DNA of 64,000 nt from Heliocidaris tuberculata (GCA_025618425.1 CM046844.1:2420165-2484164), one strand, 5' to 3'; shown: positions 22,804-36,435, counted from the stretch's first letter. The notes: generated by a model not told the origin, from the letters alone. Translations and numbers: made by a program.

Positions 22804-25537
22804 TTGTGGTTTTGTGGTGTCTGGTCACAGATGTGGGGTTAAACTTTGGAGACAGGTGATGTTCCTATTTGGATGTTTGCTAAAGCTGACTGCAAAGAAA
22901 ACTGATGCATTCATTGTAAATCACATTGTACTCACATGCATCTGGCATTACAAGAATCTATAGAGTGCAATTATTGTTTGTTATTGTCTTTTAATGTTTT
23001 AGTCATTTATTTTGTCATAACTTAGAACACAGAAGTATTACATGTAGTTTAAAAGATACAGCACTGTTGGAGGTATATGATGCCTATAAAATCCTATGTA
23101 CACATATAATTTTCAATGGCAAAACTGACAATTTTTTTTAGAAAGTTAAACTTTAAAATTCATATCAATTCACATGAATTTAATTGTAGATGTGAATAGA
23201 TGGTAAAAGAAATTAGGCCTAATTATCTTTAGAAGGATCATTAGGTGAATGTATTATGAAAGAACCAAGCTAAGTGAATGTACACTGTATAATGTATACT
23301 GTATTCAGCAAAGGTTTCATACTCGTAGTAACTACAAAACGTGAATTTAAAATCCATAAAATAAGTTAACAAACTCACATGTAGGTGAAATAAATGAAAC
23401 ATTTTAGTTTCCATGGCCCCCTGGCAAATGCATTCTTATCAGAGCTAATTGATGGTGATCATGAATAACTACCCCAATGTCATTCATACTGCCATACAGC
23501 CTCCAAAGCCACATATGCCTGATAAAATAATGGCCATTTTATAGGGTAATCTGATAATATGTAGATTGTCTGTCTGGTGTTGGTATCATTATAACTGGGT
23601 ATATCGAGAGTCATGAGGAATTATCATTACTTCAGGAGTGTTGTTGCTACATGTACTTCACATACATGTATATACATGGGAGAGAAGGATCAAGCTTCAT
23701 ATTCACAAAGGGGGTCATTTGTTCTTTTCACCTGCTACATGTAGCTACCCCAGACTTTTATCCCAGGGGGTAGGGTGATTGTCAGATTGTGACCTCTATT
23801 TTACAAAGTTCAGACTTCAACACTACACCTCTGTTTCAATGAAATCAAGACTACATGTACATGTGCATGTATATACATGACTTTATTGGTGACCATTTAA
23901 ATTTTAGGGGTGTGTACATGTATGTGTACATGTACACGACAAGAGGGAACAATATCAAACTTCGGCGTCAGCTCATCAAACGCAGCGCTCACAAGTTCAG
24001 TTTCTTCCCGCGCACAACTAAGGACCAGAATGAACTAAACATCAACACCATGTCACTAAATTCTTTGGACTCATGTACATGTATTTGCAACTAAACAAAC
24101 AAAAAGTCCAGTAAGTAGCAACCTGCATGCCTGGCGATCACAGCCCTCTACTTTAACAAAGTTGGCAGTGTACAGCTAGCCTGCATATGCTGACTCAACC
24201 AAGAGAAGAGAACACAAGACAAGACAATTTAAGGACCTGTTTGATGGTTATTTGTAATACACATTTTCCAGAGGCTCCAGCCTTGAAATTATCTGGGTTT
24301 TAGTCTTTAAAGAAATGTCAATAAATCTGAATAAGTCTAGCATGCAAATACTGGAAAATACATATTTTTAAAAACAACTACAATAAATAAAAGATTTGAG
24401 ATGATTAGATTTTTTTTTTTTACAGCATAAACACATTTGTATTTTACTGAAGGCAGATCAGGTGAAAAAAAGAAAACAGGTCCTAAATCCAGTTTATTCT
24501 TTCACATAAAAAACAACTTGTAACCCCCCCCCCAAACAAATGGACACTTTTCTAGGTATCTTCCATGCAGTGCATAATTTTTCTAACAGATTGTAATATC
24601 AGATAATGAACTTTTAGGCTTACCTGCAATGTACATACATGTACATACACTGTACATACATGTACATGCCTATTGCCTAAAATCAGCAAACTCCTTTTTT
24701 CTTACAAATTCCTTGTTGTTTACTGCTCAAATTTCAACCTATCATATTCCTTCTTGTTCTGTAATGTAAATATGTTTTAGACTTCTAGCTTTATGTAAGA
24801 ATGGCATTCCAGGTGTTATCTTCTTAAAAGAGGAACTAAATTAGCCTACATGATTGTGAAGATTGATAGTAATTTCTTACACTCAACTTAATTTTAAAAA
24901 TATTTTATTCTTGATTTTTTTTTTTGTAAAGGTTTACCATAATCATAATTTTTTAAAATTTAGTAATGCAGGAAAAGTGAATCTTTTTTGTGAGTAGCAT
25001 TCTAAGTAGACAAAACAATTGTATGATTCTTCTAATGAGTTCTGTTGTTTTGGTTAGTGATTATATGTGTAGTCCTCTAATTGCAAAAAAAAAAAATACA
25101 ACAATACAAAATAAAGAAAACAGAACAAACACAAACACACACACACACAAATAAACACAACAAACAAACAATGCAACAACAACAACAAAAAAACAACAAA
25201 ACAACCCAACAAACAAAATAAAACAATGATAAGAAATTCCTACAGTGTAAATAAGAGAAGGGTGCGTAAAGTTCCTATAACTCACTGATAATAGATAATA
25301 TGATCTTGTGCCAAAATGATCACTCTTCAAGGTTCTCTTTGAGGCCAGCCAGATTGACTCAAAAGAACCAAAACAGACATGTGTTCTTACACTATCACAT
25401 CTAGAGCAGATCTTTTGATTTATTTACTTCATTAGACTGTGACTCTTGTTTTGCACCCGAGAAGCATTTTTGATGGTTAATGCGCAAAAAGTACTGTTAA
25501 AAGTTCATACATGTATACATACTGTACATGTATCTCC
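22804..25537. other. Intergenic stretch with TACATGTA microsatellites
   Basis: Repeated ACATGTACATGTA clusters at about 23650-23675, 23853-23940 and 24635-24668 and an A/C-rich tract at 25086-25225. No convincing coding region. Confidence 0.5.
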
Positions 25538-25541
25538 TTAA

Positions 25542-25953
25542 AGGGATTCAGTAACTTTGTGGAGGCTTTATTTAATAAACTGTTGAATTTTGATATCTGT
25601 CTTGTATAATGATGTTCAGAAGGATAAATAAATAGCCAGGCATAGAAAGGTTTTCAAATACAGTGTATATAATGCTATTATCAAGATATCTATGACTGAA
25701 TACTCCCATTTATGAAAGCGTTTGGCCATATGCTTTAGTATAGTGTAACACTGAGTCTATGGGGGAAAATGAGTCCGGCATTTCCGGTCACTTGCATATA
25801 TATGTTTACTTTTGTGAAGTACATGATGATTTTGAAGTGCTTTTTTTTTTCCTGGGCTTCATTTTTACACCATATTGCATACACTTATAGCATGTAAGGC
25901 CAGGTACATGTAGCTCAGATTTTATCAAGCCTCTACAAAGTTACCAAATCACT
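25542..25953. mobile_element. TTAA-flanked MITE (AGGGATTCAGTAACTTTGTG ends), copy 1
   Basis: Left AGGGATTCAGTAACTTTGTG and right ACAAAGTTACCAAATCACT are inverted, flanked by TTAA at 25538-25541 and 25954-25957. Strongly similar over its full length to 61846-62235. Confidence 0.88.
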
Positions 25954-25957
25954 TTAA

Positions 25958-28199
25958 CAAAAAGAAGGCATATATACATGTATTTTGTAGTTAAAATGTT
26001 ACATATGTGTATGTCACAAAGATAATATGTCAGATCTCCCATTCTCCCACCCCCTGTACATTGGACAGTTTGTACTCTATTACCAGGGAAATGTTCCCAA
26101 CTACAATGTATTACAAAGTGACAGACATCATTATGGTCCAAGGAAGTGTTGTGTTGAATCTTGATATGACAATACAAACATCCATGTCTGACAAGTCTAT
26201 TACTTCATGCATTGGCCCCCACCATACTCTCAAGTACAGCTTGTTTTCAGCCGTTGCCACTGTACATCTACAATGCTATTTTTACAAACTTGAACTTGTA
26301 GATTTTTCACGAGAGTAACACAAGAAATTAAAAGAAGAGTTTCTAATGTGTATCTGATGGTGCCAATCAGTGTTCTGAATATTTTCTGTTTATTGTAAAA
26401 TGAATTTATATTGGTGAAACACAGCTGAATATGACCAAGATTATTGACATACATGTGATGACCATATCTAGACAGTCCTGAAATTTTATTTTGCAGTAAT
26501 GTTTCATGTGCATACATGTATAATAAGTGTGACTAAAGTTTCAGAGGAAAAAGAATTGTGTGTAGAGGATGAACACATACCATCAAAGAAAATGTAAAGC
26601 AATTAATTTTCTCTTTGATTATTACTTTAGATAAATTTCTTAGCAGCAGGTTTAACATCCTGGCTCAATGCCTAAAACCACTGACAGTGGAAATGTGACT
26701 AAGAATGCTACTGTAACACTAGTGAAAAGGCATTGGTGGGCGTTAGATTTGACAGTCCAATGCCTTTGTCTTAGAGATCAATAGGCTTGCCAAATCACTG
26801 AACATGCATACATGTAAAGTGATAGAGATTAAACATGCAAAGGACACAATACCACATGAAGTACACTGAACTAGTGTATTCTCCTGCAGATTCAGATGTT
26901 AGTCTGCCTGCTTAATTAGGCTACAGGTACATTTTAATGTAAACTTAGAAGGAGAAAATATAAGAAGCAAGAGCATTGATCCATGCCCCATGGCATAGTG
27001 TTCGAGACTGTGTCCAATCTTTGTGACGAACATGTAGTATTCATTGCAAACTTCCCTTGGATCAGAATAAAGTACCATTGATAAACGACTTTATTTCATA
27101 ATGTGTTTGTTCCTGCATGTTCCTAAGTTGAAAACTTGTAGTACTCCCCCTTTTGTATTTGGCTCACTTAATGTTAGTTGATGGCTGGAGAGCTTGCTTT
27201 CATGAATCTTTACTTCATTAATGGATTTGCTTCCCACTTAATTGTTAGGCTCTTTTATTATGCACCACATTAGACTGAAACCACAGCATACTCTGAATCT
27301 CGTAATTAGGCCTACCTGTTTATATTCACCACATTTGTTAATGTTTCAATTCACAGAAACCACTTTATATAAACTTCATGTTTACGTGTAACTTAAAACA
27401 CTTTCTATTTCAGTCATACAAATTTTCCTAAAAAAATGATAGAGATTTGAGATAGTAATAGACTAACCAAACACTTGAATAGAAAGAACTGTATTTCCTG
27501 AAAGACTTCTTTCACCTCTGCTTATCCAACTGTAACATTAAGGCTTTTTTTTACGATCACTGAAAATTTTTATACACCTGAGTGAAAGGTCATATACAGG
27601 CAGATCATCACATACTGCACAAGTACGTGAAATTCATTGCTAATAGGCATAATAAAAAAGTGACAATATTGAATTGAACAGTAGTTATTGATTCATCAAT
27701 CTGAAAGTGGCAGTTATGCATGTAATCTAGAAGAATTTGCTCGACTATTGCATATATTTACTGCATACATGTACATGTAGTGTTATATGTAGTGATAAGG
27801 AAGGCTGGGACAATACATTCATCTCTAATATCATAGTAAGAATAGAAAAAGCGTTGCCAAATGGAAGCAAGGCAAACAGTTTTAGTATGCCAAGTTTTGC
27901 TTTTTATTATATTGCTATTACATAACCTCAAATGAATACAATGTGCATACTAAGCTAATTGTTTCCTCCTTTTTGATTTTGTGAATACAACTATACATAC
28001 ATACAGTATTTCTACATGTATGTATAGTTGTATGAATACAACTATACATACATGTAGAAATACTTTATATTTTGCGATTCAATTTTTTATTGTGAATGTG
28101 ATGTAAAGTTAGATTTAGATCGAGCTTGATATACTCAAGGTTAATCTCACCATGCAGGGTTATGTACATGTACCATGAAACTAAACTACATGTATGGAA
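25958..28199. other. Intergenic stretch, one short palindrome
   Basis: No gene recognised. At 27985-28066 GAATACAACTATACATACAT and its inverted copy occur in alternation, forming a small cruciform-prone repeat. Confidence 0.5.
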
Positions 28200-28203
28200 T
28201 TAA

Positions 28204-28609
28204 CCCTCAGGACAGGAATTATTTAAGGGTTAAATTGATCACAATTTGTTCTTCAAATTGGCAACAATAATATTTTTCTTTTAGTGCTACATGGTTCTAA
28301 TGAGGTGTAATATCTTTGGAATCAGCATACATGGTTACAAATTTTGTCGAAAAGTTGAAAAAATTGCTAATTTTTATCAAACACAATGATTTTGAAGCTC
28401 TGAATGTGTTTCCAATTTAAGGATTTTAAAGCTTAATCTCCTCTTTAAAATTCCTGGCATCAAACAAAGTATGGTCATGCAACAAAAAAGGACACAATGT
28501 GCGCAGAAATTTTTGTTCTTTCTACTCATGCATCTGGTATATTTTGTAGAGCTCTGAATCAAAAGTTATTGAGCCAAACCACATAATGTGGTCAATTGTC
28601 TTGAAAGGG
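28204..28609 (+). mobile_element. piggyBac-like MITE family A, copy 4
   Basis: TTAA at 28200-28203 and 28610-28613. The left end has lost three bases (CCCTCAGGACA instead of CCCTTTCAGGACA); the right end is TGTCTTGAAAGGG. Confidence 0.88.
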
Positions 28610-29032
28610 TTAACTGATTATATATGCATTACAACTTATTGAATGTTTTTTTTTTTCATGGTGGCAATTTTTTCATCTACATGTATGTGTAAGATGGCTT
28701 TTTGAAGAGTTCAGGGGCAGATCACCCTCGATCAGCACAGTATTTTGTGTTTCTCACCGAAGTGTTTTTTTATGTGATGTGTAAATTGAGTATTTTGTGA
28801 CCTGATATTAATCTCAAGTTTTCATACGATCTGCCAGTTGTGGTACAGTATATTTGCTGGTACTCCGGCACAGAGCTAATGCAGTATAGATATTGTACAA
28901 ATCCTGCACCTCCATTATATCCTGATACATACTATGCAAGTTACATTCCGCTTCCGTAGCATGTAAAGAAGTGGATCCATAAAGAAGTGGATCCATAAAT
29001 TCACATACACTGTATATGATACACCTGGTAAA

Positions 29033-29068
29033 TAAATGTACTTGAATGAATGAATGAATGAATGAATG
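29033..29068. repeat. (GAAT)n tail
   Basis: TAAATAAATGTACTTGAATG followed by repeated GAATGAATG, typical of a LINE or SINE 3' tail. Body not resolved. Just upstream AAAGAAGTGGATCCAT is directly duplicated at 28967-28998. Confidence 0.55.
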
Positions 29069-29318
29069 AGAGAAAGAACTTTATTACCTAAAATTGATCA
29101 TAATTCAGTATACATTTGAAATACAGTTCTTTGGTAATAGGACACTATTAGATACTGATCCATATCAATACTGATAGTAGGCTGTGGTGCCCTTACATGA
29201 AAACGGTTATGTTCCTATAAATGAACTACATGGTAGGCCAGAATAAAATTTGACGATCTCTCTGTTCATGTTAAACAATGATCGTTCAACTTGTAATCTC
29301 AGAACAGTGAAAGTCATT

Positions 29319-29498
29319 GGCCCTGTTCAGGCGCTTTATGGAAGTGAACCGTGCCGTTCGAGAGGTGGTCCACCGTTGGCACGCTTCTGGAGCGGCACGG
29401 TACGGGTACGGTTTGCTTTAGAGCATTCAGGCGCCTCCTCTGGCATGGTACGGTATGGTACGGTATGGTACGCTTTAAAAGAGTGCCTGAACAGGGCC
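29319..29498. mobile_element. 180-bp Harbinger-like MITE, ATT duplication
   Basis: Ends GGCCCTGTTCAGGCGCT and GTGCCTGAACAGGGCC are inverted, with ATT at 29316-29318 and 29499-29501. The right half holds five TACGGTATGG-like direct repeats. Confidence 0.8.
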
Positions 29499-29944
29499 AT
29501 TGTTTCAGGCCTGTGTGAACCCTCATCATTGTTAGTGAGTCATTGATTCATTAACTTACAGTTTCAAAATCACAAGTCCAGTATGAATGTAGCTAATATC
29601 CTTAGAATTAACGGCACATCAATCCACCAATTTTCATTTACGTGCAAGACATCTTTTAATGTTTATTTGCTGTGTATATTGATTAGATACACAGCTGATA
29701 AAGCGTAATTAACGCAGGACGTCTATATTTCACCTTTCACATCCTGCTCAAGACATTGCTAATTTGACCAAGGAACTCCTTGATTTGACTGTCAGAGATC
29801 TTCTCCATCTTTCGAGCATTTTTTTCCTGTGCCAGTAGGCAAGTTGCAGGCTACTTGCAGCCTACCAACTTTCTATCAGATTATTTAGATGTACATATAT
29901 GGCCAAGAGACATTTACTCTTTTCTCATTTACATTTATCCATCA

Positions 29945-31330
29945 TTTTTGTCTCGCCTCCGTAAGCAAAAAGCGAGACATACATGTAGGTGCCGCTTTTC
30001 CAACGGCGGTGACGGCGTCAACAATTTTGGAAATGCTCTCATTTCAAAAGTTTATGTCCGATTTCCATGAAACTTGAACAAAAGTGTTGTAGAGTATCAC
30101 AAATAATGTGGAACAAATTTCAGGTCAAAAGTTAAGGTCAAAGGTCAATTGAATTAAATTGTGTTCAAAAAACTTAACCTGAGGTTAAGTTTTTGAATTT
30201 TTACTTTATTTCAAAAGTATTTGTTTAAATTCTTTGAAACTTGGCATCACTCTTGGTAGGGATTGTCTTCATGTCACCCTCTTTCAAATGAATACCCACA
30301 TCATACATTTTCATCACATTAAAGGTCACCTACTGACAGTTGAACTTGGTTAAGTTTTGGGTAAATTTCTGTTTTGTCTGTATACATGTACACAGTACAT
30401 GTATACATGTATTGTAACACATGCATTTGACTTCTTCTCAAAGCTTTGCTGGTAGTGGATTTCAACCAAAATTGGCAGGGATCATCCTTAGGCAAGGAGG
30501 ATCTAATTTAATACAGATGTGGCCAATTTTTTTGGGAGGGGAGTCTTGGGGGCACCACCCCCAAGAGCACCAATAATGGCAGTAATTAGATTCATACTGT
30601 ATTTGCTTCTTCTTCTTTAAGCCCTGTTGCAAGATTGTTAGCAAAGTTGGTAGGTATCATCCTTAGAGGAAGGAGAACTCAATTTCTGAAACAGGGTACC
30701 TTGCCTCCAAGGGGGCTCAGGGGCAGCACCCCTAAGTGCCCCTATTGGGAAAATGAGATTTGTTAAATGCATGGCTGGGTTCGAACCAAACTACATGTAG
30801 GTAAGAATCATCCTTAGGCAAAGAGGATCTAAAGGACTGCAAATAGGGTACCTATCCCTTAAGTGTGGGGGGAGTGGTGGGGGGGGGGGGGGGGAGGCAA
30901 AAGCCCCCCCCCCCCCAAGAGCCTGTGACTTCAAATTGACATTTTTCTTTCTTCTTGTAAAACGTATTGTAAAATGTATTGCCACAGTATGCAGATTAAA
31001 CCAAACTAGGTAGGCATACTTCTTAGGTGAAGGAGACCTCAAGTTGTTCAATTATTGTAGATCATTATCTTCAAGGGGTCTGGTGGAGGGGCGCCACCCT
31101 AAAAGTGTCCCAATGGCAATTATTTCATGTACACATATTCTGCTTCTTTAAAACATACAGCCTGATTTCAAATGAACTTCACCATCCAATAAATCTTACT
31201 TGAAGGTATTTAAGTTATACAGATGGGATACATGGCCCACAAGAGGGGGGGGGGGGGAGGGCTCAGGGGCAGCACCCCTTAAGTGCCCCGACCTTTGATT
31301 TTTCACCAAGCAAAAATTTTGCCCCAAGAA
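29945..31330. repeat. Element with GTCTCGC ... GCGAGAC start and five tandem units
   Basis: Starts with the hairpin TTGTCTCGCCTCCGTAAGC ... AGCGAGACA at 29949-29978, a motif I recognise from marine-invertebrate repeats. From about 30463 to 31290 five imperfect units of 150-200 bp recur, each with a block like ATCATCCTTAGGCAAGGAGG, then GGGTACC, then a G-rich block and GGGGCAGCACCCCTAAGTGC. Runs of G and C sit at equivalent places. No coding capacity recognised. Confidence 0.65.
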
Positions 31331-31625
31331 TTGCGTGATGCAGGCAAGACTGCCCTGGGCATTTCCCTTGTTATTGTAAGTGCGCGCATCCTCAGTCAGA
31401 TCTCTAAAGAGAGACAGTTTCTAAGCAACCTATATCCTTTTTTTTTCAATTCAATTCTCATTTATTTCATTTTCAATGAAAAAGTACATTAAAAAAGATA
31501 CAAAATAAGTCAAATGAAATTAGAAAATGAAATGGGGAAACTACATGTACATGTACATGTACATAAATAAAGCCCTTGGGCCTTGTACAAGGATAGTTCC
31601 CTAAAAATATTGCAAAAATGATATA

Positions 31626-31952
31626 GGCCCGTATTCTTGAAAGTGGCCTAAGTTAAGCCTGGCTTGATTTACTTGTAGGCCACTGATTTATGGAAGGCCA
31701 TTTGTCAACCCCTAAGTCCCGTATAAATTACTATATTTAAGTAACAAATTACAGAAAAAATTGTTCTCTGGCATGAAATGAGCATTAGAAATCAATTTTA
31801 TTGTGTCGGTTTTTGTATTTGTATTTAGTCCCAGAACTATGGTGATTTTGTAGGATTAAAAGGGGGTGACATTTGGCTCTCCATAATTTGGTGGCCTAAA
31901 TCTACTCACTTAGGAGGGTGCTTAAGTTAGGCGCCTTTCGAGAATACGGGCC
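31626..31952. mobile_element. Harbinger-like MITE inside the LINE 3' region, ATA duplication
   Basis: Ends GGCCCGTATTCTTGAAAGTG and GCCTTTCGAGAATACGGGCC are inverted, with ATA at 31623-31625 and 31953-31955. 327 bp. Confidence 0.82.
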
Positions 31953-32417
31953 ATAGACAACAACAAAAAAAAAAATCAAAAAAAACTAAAATATAACACA
32001 AATATAGACAACAAAGAAAAATAGGAACAGAAAAATAACCATACATATTTAAGGGAAAGAAAATGCTTCAACTTTCTTTTGAAAGAAGTGATTGTATTGC
32101 AATTAGAAATATATTTGGGGATTGAGTTCCAAATTAAAGGGAAATTATGTTGTACTGATTTCATTTCATTATTTGTTTTTACTGGCCATAAGCGAAAAGA
32201 ATCCTTAAAGGGGGTATTATTATGATTATGTATCTGGTAATTAAGAGTGAACATTTGAGAAATATTAGAGGGTACCGGGTAATATATTTTGAAAGTAAAA
32301 GAAACCAAGAAGAGCAAGGGAGTAATAGTACAAATCAAAAATATTAAGAGTTTTCAATTTGTTTGAACAATGGGGCAGAAGGGGCACGATAGGGACATCC
32401 CAGGCATATATGCAAAG

Positions 32418-33366
32418 TAGGCCTGAGTCATAACGTTTTTTTTTTGACCGGTGCCCGCCGGTGATTTTTCGGCGGAGACCGGCGGACCGATGAAATTTCA
32501 TGAAAAAATATGCGGTGCAAAAAAGCTGCATATAACGCGCCGCCCGCATCGGGAAAGTAGCATGTTTTTGATTGTTGAAGAGGGAAAACATGAGAGATCT
32601 TAAAAGAACATAGTATTTATATTACAAGTAGGCTTGAGTCATAACGGTTTTCTTTTTTTGACCGGCGTCCGCCGGTGATTTTTCGGCGAGACCGGCAGAC
32701 CGTTGAAATAAAGAAATACCGGTACATAAAGAAATTCAGTGTTAATGAAAGACTTTGAAAATCAACCAGTTTAAGAACTAAATTCCCTTATCTATATTAG
32801 AACTTTCTCATGATATTAAATTTCAAACCATTAATCAACCAAGTGGGACTATGGAAATAAGATTACCGAGCAGGATTTCTCAATTTTCTTGCTTGAATTT
32901 ATCGGCCCATAACATGATGATATTGTTGAATTCTGTATACGTGAATGGGCGCAGCCATCTTTTATCTGTTTGTTTGCAACTCGTAATTACTCCACTAGAG
33001 TTAGCCTGGAGTTAGCGCCATCTCGGGGCAAGGTGCGCAGAATCGTACCAGCAGCGCTCACGCAGAATTCAACAATAATATACGGTCCGATAAATTCAAG
33101 CAAGAAAATTGAGAAATCTTGCTCGGTGATCTTATTTCCATAGTCCCACTTGGTTGATTAAAGGATTGAAATTTAATATCATGTGAAAGTTTTAATATAA
33201 ATAAGGAAATTTAGTTCTTAAAACTGGTTAATTTTCAAAGTCTTTGACACTGTGAATTTCTTATGTATTTCTTTATTTCATCGGTCCGCCGGTGTGCATG
33301 AAATTGCACCGGTGAGCGGCTGCATCGGTCGGGCGCCGGTGGACCGACTGACTCGACTCAGGCCTA
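32418..33366. mobile_element. 949-bp hAT-like element with long inverted arms, inserted in a LINE
   Basis: Ends TAGGCCTGAGTCATAACG and GACTCGACTCAGGCCTA are inverted; ATGCAAAG is duplicated at 32410-32417 and 33367-33374 (8 bp, hAT-like). An arm of about 320 bp at 32630-32950 is inverted at 33050-33366, and the terminal CCGGTG/CGCCGG block is additionally duplicated in the left arm (32418 and 32628). Confidence 0.85.
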
Positions 33367-33976
33367 ATGCAAAGGGCCTTTTTCTGTAATTCAAATAATT
33401 TATCTAATTTAGTTCACTACAATTACCCCCAAACAGAGGATATGCGCACTGTAACTATTTCAATTATTTGTATGATACCTTAATTGTCATGTATCGTTCT
33501 CCTGAAGAAGACACCAGGGAGCGTCAAAAATTTGAGAAAATACAATATCAAACATACTGGCTACAGTGCATTAACTGTGTCTTTGTCTTTGCCTATGTCA
33601 CTGCCAGTACGTGAAATACGTTAATCAAATTGAATCAAATCGCCTTCCAAGGATTCAAAATTCACAAAAGATGAGATACTATATTGCTTCTGTAAGGTTG
33701 ATAAGTTTACATTGTACTTATATTCAGCACATATTCAGCTTAAAACTGTTAAAAACAAAACTTAAAGACAATCTTTACAAGAAACTTGAAGAGATATATT
33801 GATGAATAGCTAATAGATTTCATAAAATATTTGTCAAATGTACTTTGCTATGGGTTGCCTCAGCACATGTGTATGAATTGTATGTTATTAAGTGTGAATA
33901 GACCTTTGTAATTGAACAATATTTCATGAACAAAATATTGTCAAATTAGTATACTTCGTCTGTGTGGACTGTGGAG

Positions 33977-34025
33977 CTAGAAGGGTGTTAACTCATATAC
34001 TTTAACACAGAGTTAACACCCTTCT
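33977..34025. repeat. Short hairpin AGAAGGGTGTTAACTC
   Basis: AGAAGGGTGTTAACTC and GAGTTAACACCCTTCT are exact inverted copies around a 17-nt loop. Perhaps a minimal MITE remnant. Confidence 0.75.
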
Positions 34026-34593
34026 GGGTCTCAACGGATGACTTGACAATTTCCCTCTTTTTCACAGCTGTGCAGGGCTGCGGGCATACATTTTATAATT
34101 GCCTGGCTGCCAGGAACTTGCATGGAAGTTCAATGCAGAATCAATGTAGAATTTATGGAATATCTAATACATGCAGCCATAATAACAATGCAAATTTCTG
34201 GGCATTTTTAAAATTTTTGATGCCATCAAATTAGGAATATGAAAAAAAGATCTTGTTTTCAATAGTGGAGTTTTTTGCTCATAGAGTTCTAAATTCCATT
34301 CTACTCCTTTCGGTTTTGTAATGTGGAATTCCAGCATGCCTTTGAGAACACTACCATGCCGAGACCTCATGACATTGATAGTACAATACCAATGGCTATG
34401 AAACATAATTTACAAGTGCTTCAGATATTTTTCATGATATACTTAGATTTAGTAATGTAACACATTTATAGGGAAGTTCACTGAAAAAAACCTTAAATAT
34501 CCAGCTCCATAAATTTCAGGCTAACCTTATGGGAGTTCCAAAGTGATGAACAGACAAAAATAGTGATATTCATAAGGTAGGAAAGAAATATTA

Positions 34594-36009
34594 GCTACGT
34601 TCATACGGGACTTGTGGTTTCAAAACTTCAAGTTAGCGAAACTTTAAGTTAACGAAACCACGACTCCCTAACCGCAGCGAGGGTTCACATGAGCCCTAAA
34701 CAACGAGCTGCAACTACAAGCCATCGTGGTTAACCCAGGAAGTAGATACTACCGATTGTGTGTACTGTACATATACAGATCCTTTGTTCATAATTCGTGG
34801 GAAGGTAATGACCCGGAAATTTAACATGAACAGCAAGGTCATCCTTAACCACAAGCCTGCGAAACTTAAAGTTTATTCCGTTCACATGGGCCGTAACTTC
34901 GATGGAGGACCACCCGCTGCTCACTTGTTCTACAACTACAAATAAACTTAAAGTAGATATTCATTGATTTTTAAAATTGACTTAATTTTCATTATTGCGT
35001 AGGTGAAGCTTAGACCGGACAAGTTTGTCAAAATTCGACGCTTGCAAACATTCGAAGTAATGATTATTATCAATTACAAATTGCTAAAATACAGCCCCGA
35101 CATAGCACCTGAACAGCTCTCCGAAAGCCGCTGAAATGTGTGACGTCAAAGGGGGGACGTTAATTGCACAAGCAGACGATGTCCCATAACATCTCACATA
35201 TTTTCAGTGCCTGTTTTGTCATCTTCTCTTCAGTTATTTCACTTCACTAGCATTAGTCTATTATGTTTAATCCATATATTGCCTCACTCTAAACCCCATG
35301 CATGGGTTTATTTGGATGGAAAATGAAGCGTTACAAGAATTAAGGAATCAGTTGCTTGTAAACAAAATAGACGCCATTTCATTTACAGCTGCATACACCG
35401 CTGGACGTTCGGCGTTGAATGAGGGATAAATACCGTCCTTGCAATCATTCAGCGGGGTTTTCAATTTGAAAGTGTGGTTTCTTTGATTGTTCATTAACCC
35501 TCATCCTATATATTTACAAACAAAAGATTTCAGTAATCAGAATCTGTTTCATTCCTATTTTAGAATGGTGTGAAATATGGGCACGTTTGAATACACTAAA
35601 TTCTTTATAATTTGAGAAATAACTGCACTGCACTTATGTTCATTCTTTATGGGACGTCGTCTGCTTGGACAGGATTGTTCCCTTTATTGACGTCATTGAA
35701 ACATTGTTATTTTTTTGGCGAAGCGCTTGTATATCGCAGATGCTGGGAGGTAGTTTTATTTGTATTATTGTTTAATTACCTGATATGTAGTTGACTTTAA
35801 ACTGATACGATTGCTATCTGTTAACTTGCCAGTTTCTAGTGATACATTATTTATCATATTTGTGATTTTCTTTGAATGTGTACTTTAAAGTTTCAAAGTT
35901 CTACGAGTCCATTCGCACGGACTGAAACTACAAGATAACTACAAGTTAACTTCAAGTTTTGAAACTACAAGCGAAACTTAAAGTTTAGCTCCTATCATGT
36001 GAACGTAAC
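34594..36009. mobile_element. MITE with GCTACGTTCA ends, copy 1 (host of nested element)
   Basis: Left GCTACGTTCATACGGGAC and right CATGTGAACGTAAC are inverted, apparently flanked by TA. Internal repeats of AAACTTTAAGTT and GAAACTACAAG match 40039-40564. An insertion at 34952-35884 accounts for the extra length. Confidence 0.75.
34952..35884. mobile_element. Nested TTAA-flanked element
   Basis: TTAA at 34948-34951 and 35885-35888; ends AGTAGATATTCATTG and TTTGAATGTGTACT are imperfect inverted repeats. The related copy at 40039 lacks this segment, which supports insertion. Interior without ORF. Confidence 0.7.
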
Positions 36010-36099
36010 TAGAAGCTACATGTAAACATTCTCCTCTCCCCCTCTGTCCCTAAGCCATTTATACTGTATGCTCAAGGTTAGGATGTGTAACTGTTCTTA

Positions 36100-36435
36100 T
36101 AATCTCCCATCTGTGGTCTGTCTGTACTCCACCCTACTCAGACCAAGCAACATACATGTACAATAGCCCCCTCCCAAGAAATTCACACGCTGAGGACCAG
36201 GAGATAATAATAGCCTACTGTTCTTGAGTTTCCTGTCTTGCATCCAATATATGTACTCCTTCCAACCCAGACCAAGCAACATAAAATAGGGAAGGTGACA
36301 TCTATAATCTGGTGCCCCTCTCCCTTCTTCCCCCCCCCCTCCTGAGAAATTGACACGTTCAGAGCCAAAATATAATAATAGCCTACTATTCTCGAGTCTC
36401 CCATCTAGGGTCCATCTGTATTCCACCCCTCCCAT
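36100..36435. repeat. Two-copy tandem duplication, about 165 bp
   Basis: Blocks GACCAAGCAACATA, AGAAATTxACACG and ATAATAATAGCCTACT recur in order about 130-167 bp apart; the second copy is C-rich and diverged. Confidence 0.65.

Larger units (their letters stand above)
31442..33450 (-). pseudogene. 5'-truncated LINE with reverse-transcriptase C-terminus, interrupted twice
   Basis: On the complement, about 33375-33450 reads TKLDKLFELQKKA, and 32250-32050 reads YQIHNHNNTPF, then FRLWPVKTN and PLIWNSIPKYI with TITSFKRKLKHFL. These are the thumb-to-tail blocks of CR1/L2-type reverse transcriptases. The 3' end has an AATTGAATTG tail on the complement at 31442-31455. Insertions at 31626-31952 and 32418-33366 split it. 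Stops and shifts show it is inactive. Confidence 0.8.
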
